In this document: positions 6,713 through 9,516 of the stretch, in pieces
How positions within the stretch are numbered: the first letter of the stretch is position 1
Layout: each line of letters begins with the position of its first letter
Origin: XYA12-FULL-58-9 sp001798605
GTDB lineage: Bacteria > Myxococcota > XYA12-FULL-58-9
DNA: 9,516 nt
Assembly: GCA_036736205.1 (NCBI GenBank)
Contig: DAINMX010000250.1
Location: 1 to 9,516, forward strand
Direction of reading: 5' to 3'
The notes under the pieces: model-generated
The model's input: the letters and a program-made list of their open reading frames with translations, nothing else
Told to the model about the DNA's origin: nothing
Databases searched by the model: none
Made by a program: the position numbers and the translations under genes

Positions 6713-8329
6713 GTGGATTGCGATTTTAACACCAGGACGATCTGGATCATCCTGACGTTGGCATGGTTCTTCGGCAGCCATATTCTCAAACTGCTCAAGA
6801 AGCTCAATGCACAGAAGAGCGCATCCTCTGGACCTCTTGTGGAGATCCCCAAGGTCGAAGCTGCGACGGAATTGGTTGAGGAGGAGGAAGCTGTCACGGA
6901 CAGCGCTGCCCGAGACCCCTTGTCCATGCTGCGGCAAGAGTATGAAGCGCGGGGTTTGGTCGTCAAAGGACGTGCGAATGAGCTGCTCATTCGCATAGTG
7001 CATGAACGCTACAATCAACCGTTTGTGGATGTCATGCGCGTCTATGTGCCCAAGCAGCTCAATGAAGCTCTGGCGGAACTCAAGTCACCCCACGAAGACA
7101 ACGCGCAGGCCGGTGCCGATCGCGTCATTCATGTCGAACAGGTGTTGAGCTTGGTAGAATACATGCTGGAGCAACGGCGACATCCTGGCATGCGGCCGAT
7201 GATCGGTGATGCCGACCGTTTGGCTGACGATTGTTATCGGCCAGTGTTGGTTTGGGCACGCTCCCAAGGGGTGGGCATCACCAGTAGTCATCCAGCGGTG
7301 GTTTTTGGCGATTTCGATCTGTCCATCGCCTCGGGTTTGATACCCACCACGGTGGCGCCTATTTTTCTGCCAAAAGATTTCTTTGAACGGATCACCTGGT
7401 GGCCAGGGCTGACCCACGAGATTGGTCACGATTTCTATTACTCAGTGCCCAACTTCGATTCGTCCTCCCGTGCGGACTTCGGTCTCCCCTCCTCGAGGGA
7501 GGGGGCACAACTGATTCCGGTATCCCAAGGAGGCATTGCGCTCTCGGACATTCATCGCGCATTTGGCGCCTGGCTCGAGGAGATCTTCTGCGACGTTTTT
7601 GGTGTGATGATGTCGGGGCCGGCCTATCTCGCCACGATGATCGAAGTGTTTGCAGACCCCGATGACAGCGAAGCAGTGCTCACAACACCGCTCAATGGTT
7701 ATCAATCGGGGCTCGGTGAGCACCCGCCCGCGCATCTGCGATTTCTCCTCGTCTCTAAGGTACTGAGCGAGATCGGTTACAAAAGAGACGCCGACCTGTT
7801 GATGCCCCAGTGGCTTGCCGCCAACAGCCTGGGCGAGGCACCGCAACACTTGTACTTGGCGACCACCAGCGGCTTCGTTCGCATACCCATCGAACCGTTG
7901 ACTAGAATCAACGAGGAGATCGGACTGCGTATGTACCGGGGCCCTCTCAGCGGCCTCAACGGTCGTGGGCTTTCCGGTATCTCGGGACTCGACTATGGGC
8001 CGCATCGGCACAATGAGTCAGGCCGTGCCCGCGATGCCCTGTTGGCGGGGCAGGTACCAAAGGCCCGTGACACCCGGGCGGTGATGTCTGGGGCGGTGCT
8101 CGCTGCAACCCAGAAACCCGAGGCACAACTCGAGATTCTCCGCTTGGCGCGCCTGGCGATTCCCGCTCTCAACTCGAATGAGGTTCGACGAAGTGTCTAT
8201 GATCTCGACGCGTCTATTGGTGCCAATGCGTTTGCCAGCAGCATGCCGGTGGTGGCGGACGTTGTCGGAGGATTGATTCTCGCAGACATCATGCGCCGAC
8301 CGGGTCACAATCGACGTCAGCGCGGTTGA
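6713..8329 (+). CDS. Membrane-anchored putative zinc metallopeptidase (HEIGH, gluzincin-like)
   Basis: The protein has 538 residues. The start is GTG 6713, with GAAGGG (6701-6706) 6 nt upstream. An N-terminal hydrophobic helix (about 8-23, IWIILTLAWFFG) followed by KLLKKLN predicts an anchor with a cytosolic body. An acidic linker follows (ELVEEEEA, 53-60). The catalytic motif is HEIGH (235-239) in WWPGLTHEIGHDFYY, where two His bind zinc and Glu is the base. About 50 residues on, WLEEIFCDVFG holds an ExxxD motif (Glu290, Asp294) that fits the third zinc ligand of gluzincins. EHPPAHLR (336-343) resembles the His-Pro...Arg element found after this motif in several such families. The C-terminal roughly 150 residues are Gly/Arg-rich then helical and match nothing I know. 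It is the last gene of the nfeD-floA operon, suggesting work at FloA microdomains or in membrane-protein turnover. The peptidase class is well supported; the substrate is unknown. Confidence 0.8.
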   Translation: MDCDFNTRTIWIILTLAWFFGSHILKLLKKLNAQKSASSGPLVEIPKVEAATELVEEEEAVTDSAARDPLSMLRQEYEARGLVVKGRANELLIRIVHERYNQPFVDVMRVYVPKQLNEALAELKSPHEDNAQAGADRVIHVEQVLSLVEYMLEQRRHPGMRPMIGDADRLADDCYRPVLVWARSQGVGITSSHPAVVFGDFDLSIASGLIPTTVAPIFLPKDFFERITWWPGLTHEIGHDFYYSVPNFDSSSRADFGLPSSREGAQLIPVSQGGIALSDIHRAFGAWLEEIFCDVFGVMMSGPAYLATMIEVFADPDDSEAVLTTPLNGYQSGLGEHPPAHLRFLLVSKVLSEIGYKRDADLLMPQWLAANSLGEAPQHLYLATTSGFVRIPIEPLTRINEEIGLRMYRGPLSGLNGRGLSGISGLDYGPHRHNESGRARDALLAGQVPKARDTRAVMSGAVLAATQKPEAQLEILRLARLAIPALNSNEVRRSVYDLDASIGANAFASSMPVVADVVGGLILADIMRRPGHNRRQRG

Positions 8330-8360
8330 ATGATTGAGCAGGCATTTTGGTGCGCCATCA

Positions 8361-8378
8361 CGCTTGAGTCGCTTGAGT
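8361..8378. repeat. Tandem 9-bp repeat
   Basis: CGCTTGAGT occurs twice in direct succession (8361-8369 and 8370-8378) in the 161-bp gap between the convergent metallopeptidase gene and the NTF2-like candidate. No function is evident. It may be a short slippage duplication or a binding site. Confidence 0.4.
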
Positions 8379-8469
8379 CTCCTAGGTTTGGCCCAAGGAC
8401 GGGTCTTCGAGTTGTGCCTGTGCAGGAGTTCGAAACTGGAGTTGAGTTGATTGGTCGGCGGTAAGATAA

Positions 8470-8521
8470 TGACCCCAGATAGTCTCAAATTCACCGATTA
8501 TTGGTGCTGGACTCGGGGTCA
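8470..8521. repeat. Inverted repeat TGACCCC/GGGGTCA at the edge of the AT-rich segment
   Basis: TGACCCC (8470-8476) and GGGGTCA (8515-8521) are exact reverse complements, 38 nt apart. Between them lies a smaller near-palindrome CACCGATTATTGGTG (8492-8506). The right part overlaps the last codons and stop of the - strand gene ending at 8491. The element coincides with the start of lower GC content. It could be a terminator-like structure for that gene, a REP-like palindrome or a remnant mobile-element end. No transposase is present nearby. Confidence 0.4.
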
Positions 8522-8964
8522 ACCTTAGATGAATCTCTTTCAAGAACCTCGCGAAACGGCATCGCGTCTAGGACCTTTTTCACTGCTGGACCCTGTCTGG
8601 TCATCGTTACAACAACGGCAACTGTAGATGTTTGATCTCTATTGTTCAGATCTACCAGCACCACTTCATCATCCTTTGTGATTTCTCCGAAGGCTCTTGC
8701 CCTATCTTCTTCTGAAAGCAATCCCACCATTCCTTTTTCAACTAACCGAGAAGGACCAAGTGAAGCCTGCTCTTCACCCACCGCGTTTCTTATCCGATCG
8801 TTGGACCAACTGAGCTTGGTGTTGCCAAACCAGGTGAAGTCTGAGGTGATGAGGCGTTGGGCGCGCTCTGGTTCACCAGAAAACAGGAAGTTGAAAAAAT
8901 TTCTGGCGACGTCAACTAGTTTTTCTCTGGCGTTTTCGGAGCATCTGACTTGAAAGACATTCAC
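8491..8964 (-). CDS. Unknown protein, possibly NTF2/SnoaL-like fold
   Basis: The protein has 157 residues from GTG 8964, the only upstream start candidate before an in-frame stop; its ribosome-binding site is poor, so the start is uncertain. The N-terminal helical stretch ENAREKLVDVARNFFNFLFS, then GEPERAQRLI and DFTWFG (42-47), resembles the opening of NTF2/SnoaL-like domains (helices, then a short strand with Trp). A late strand pair VVLVDLNN and TVAVVVTMTRQ would fit the sheet of that fold. The charged C-terminal tail (ERDSSKVDPESS) looks disordered. No signal peptide or membrane helix is present. It lies 71 nt downstream of the 114-residue gene on the same strand and may be co-transcribed. 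It belongs to the AT-richer segment. The fold is a guess from pattern; it could also be an unrelated orphan. Confidence 0.65.
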   Translation of the reverse strand: MNVFQVRCSENAREKLVDVARNFFNFLFSGEPERAQRLITSDFTWFGNTKLSWSNDRIRNAVGEEQASLGPSRLVEKGMVGLLSEEDRARAFGEITKDDEVVLVDLNNRDQTSTVAVVVTMTRQGPAVKKVLDAMPFREVLERDSSKVDPESSTNNR

Positions 8965-9035
8965 GGCGTTCTTGTCGTTCTTCGAGACAGAAAAAATTCG
9001 ATGGCTTGTCTAACGGCTACAATGTCAAGACCCGC

Positions 9036-9380
9036 CTAATAGCCGCACAGAATCTTTTTGAAAGCCGCAGCTCCACCTTGGATGCTCATGGCCAACTGTT
9101 CTTTGAGTTCATCTGGTGCCGAGACTACAAAATTCCTGACGGCACGTGTACCAACTGCACGGCTGTAGTTCTCCTGTGTAGGAGTGATTTTGAAAATTAA
9201 ATCACAGCAATCATCTAGGGAAACCGAAAAGGCACGAATTCCTCCTTTTTGGTATTCGCCGTCTATAACCTGTTTCAGAAAGGCAGTCGCCTCGGTGACT
9301 TCTGGATGATCTTTGGGAAATGCATCCAGGACTTTTTGCGGATCAAACGGAGTATAGGCCGTTACAATGAATTCACTCAC
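9036..9380 (-). CDS. Unknown 114-residue soluble protein
   Basis: GTG 9380 is preceded by a strong ribosome-binding site, AAAGGAG (9388-9394 on the opposite strand), 7 nt away, which fixes the start. The protein begins MSEFIVTAYTPFDPQKVL and has alternating strands and helices, with AFSVSLDDCCDLIFKITP in the centre (two adjacent Cys) and ALA/GLU-rich helices near the end (APDELKEQLAMSIQGG). No signal peptide or membrane segment is seen. Local GC is low (22 of 60 bases at 9181-9240), unlike the operons to the left. It is followed by the 157-residue gene on the same strand, so the two may form a small operon. I do not recognise the family; a toxin/antitoxin or immunity role would be speculation. 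Confidence 0.7.
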   Translation of the reverse strand: MSEFIVTAYTPFDPQKVLDAFPKDHPEVTEATAFLKQVIDGEYQKGGIRAFSVSLDDCCDLIFKITPTQENYSRAVGTRAVRNFVVSAPDELKEQLAMSIQGGAAAFKKILCGY

Positions 9381-9461
9381 AGTCAGACTCCTTTCGTCGC
9401 ACTTCCCACAATAACGGTTGCCATGTTTCTATTATCGGCTCGTATGCGAGAGCGTTGCTCC

Positions 9462-9471
9462 GGAATATTCC
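9462..9471. repeat. 10-bp perfect palindrome upstream of the 114-residue gene
   Basis: GGAATATTCC reads the same on both strands and lies about 80 nt upstream of GTG 9380. A smaller hairpin CTCG-TATG-CGAG (9439-9450) is next to it. Between these and the gene, ATTATC (9431-9436) reads GATAAT on the - strand and could be a -10 box. The palindrome could be a dimeric regulator site for the - strand genes; this is unproven. Confidence 0.3.
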
Positions 9472-9516
9472 TTCTTATCCGGAAAGCGCACAAACAGTCA
9501 GCCGGTACTGATATGG

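Noticed and set aside
5971..6996. 341-codon - strand ORF antisense to floA and the small ORF
   Set aside because: FloA on the + strand is unmistakable; this frame has no domain and crosses three genes.
7442..8011. 189-codon - strand ORF antisense to the metallopeptidase
   Set aside because: The + strand frame carries coherent HEIGH and ExxxD motifs; the antisense product has none.

Overview
The window reads as a moderately GC-rich bacterial chromosome segment; two hand-counted 60-base lines give 38/60 GC at 5041-5100 and 22/60 at 9181-9240. Several proteins have export signals or membrane segments. A PilZ protein carrying an RxxxR box but an altered second box, and an exported Icc-like phosphoesterase relative, resemble what I associate with Myxococcota and other former Deltaproteobacteria. 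That lineage guess is inference with low confidence. No rRNA, tRNA, CRISPR array or recognisable transposase was seen.

Left part (1-2902, + strand): the tail of an acidic, cysteine-containing protein cut by the window edge, then a complete PutP-type sodium/solute symporter, then an exported protein with the calcineurin-like phosphoesterase fold in which most metal-ligand positions are altered. Middle part (2956-3806, - strand): a small two-helix membrane protein lying downstream of a PilZ-domain protein.

Central operon (3979-8329, + strand), divergent from the PilZ gene: a long-form NfeD protein (ClpP-like serine protease domain, membrane domain, OB fold), the flotillin-like scaffold FloA, a 58-residue proline/arginine-rich ORF, and a 538-residue membrane-anchored protein with a HEIGH zinc-peptidase motif. 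The junctions are 45, 7 and 3 nt, so these genes are very probably co-transcribed. NfeD with FloA is an established membrane-microdomain pair. The small ORF and the gluzincin-like metallopeptidase are not part of the operon as I know it, and they make this the most interesting locus in the window. A perfect 8-bp hairpin lies in the leader just upstream of nfeD.

Right part (about 8461-9516): an AT-richer stretch with two unknown - strand genes, one possibly NTF2/SnoaL-like. It begins close to a 7-bp perfect inverted repeat. The composition shift suggests an acquired segment, but no mobility gene is visible.
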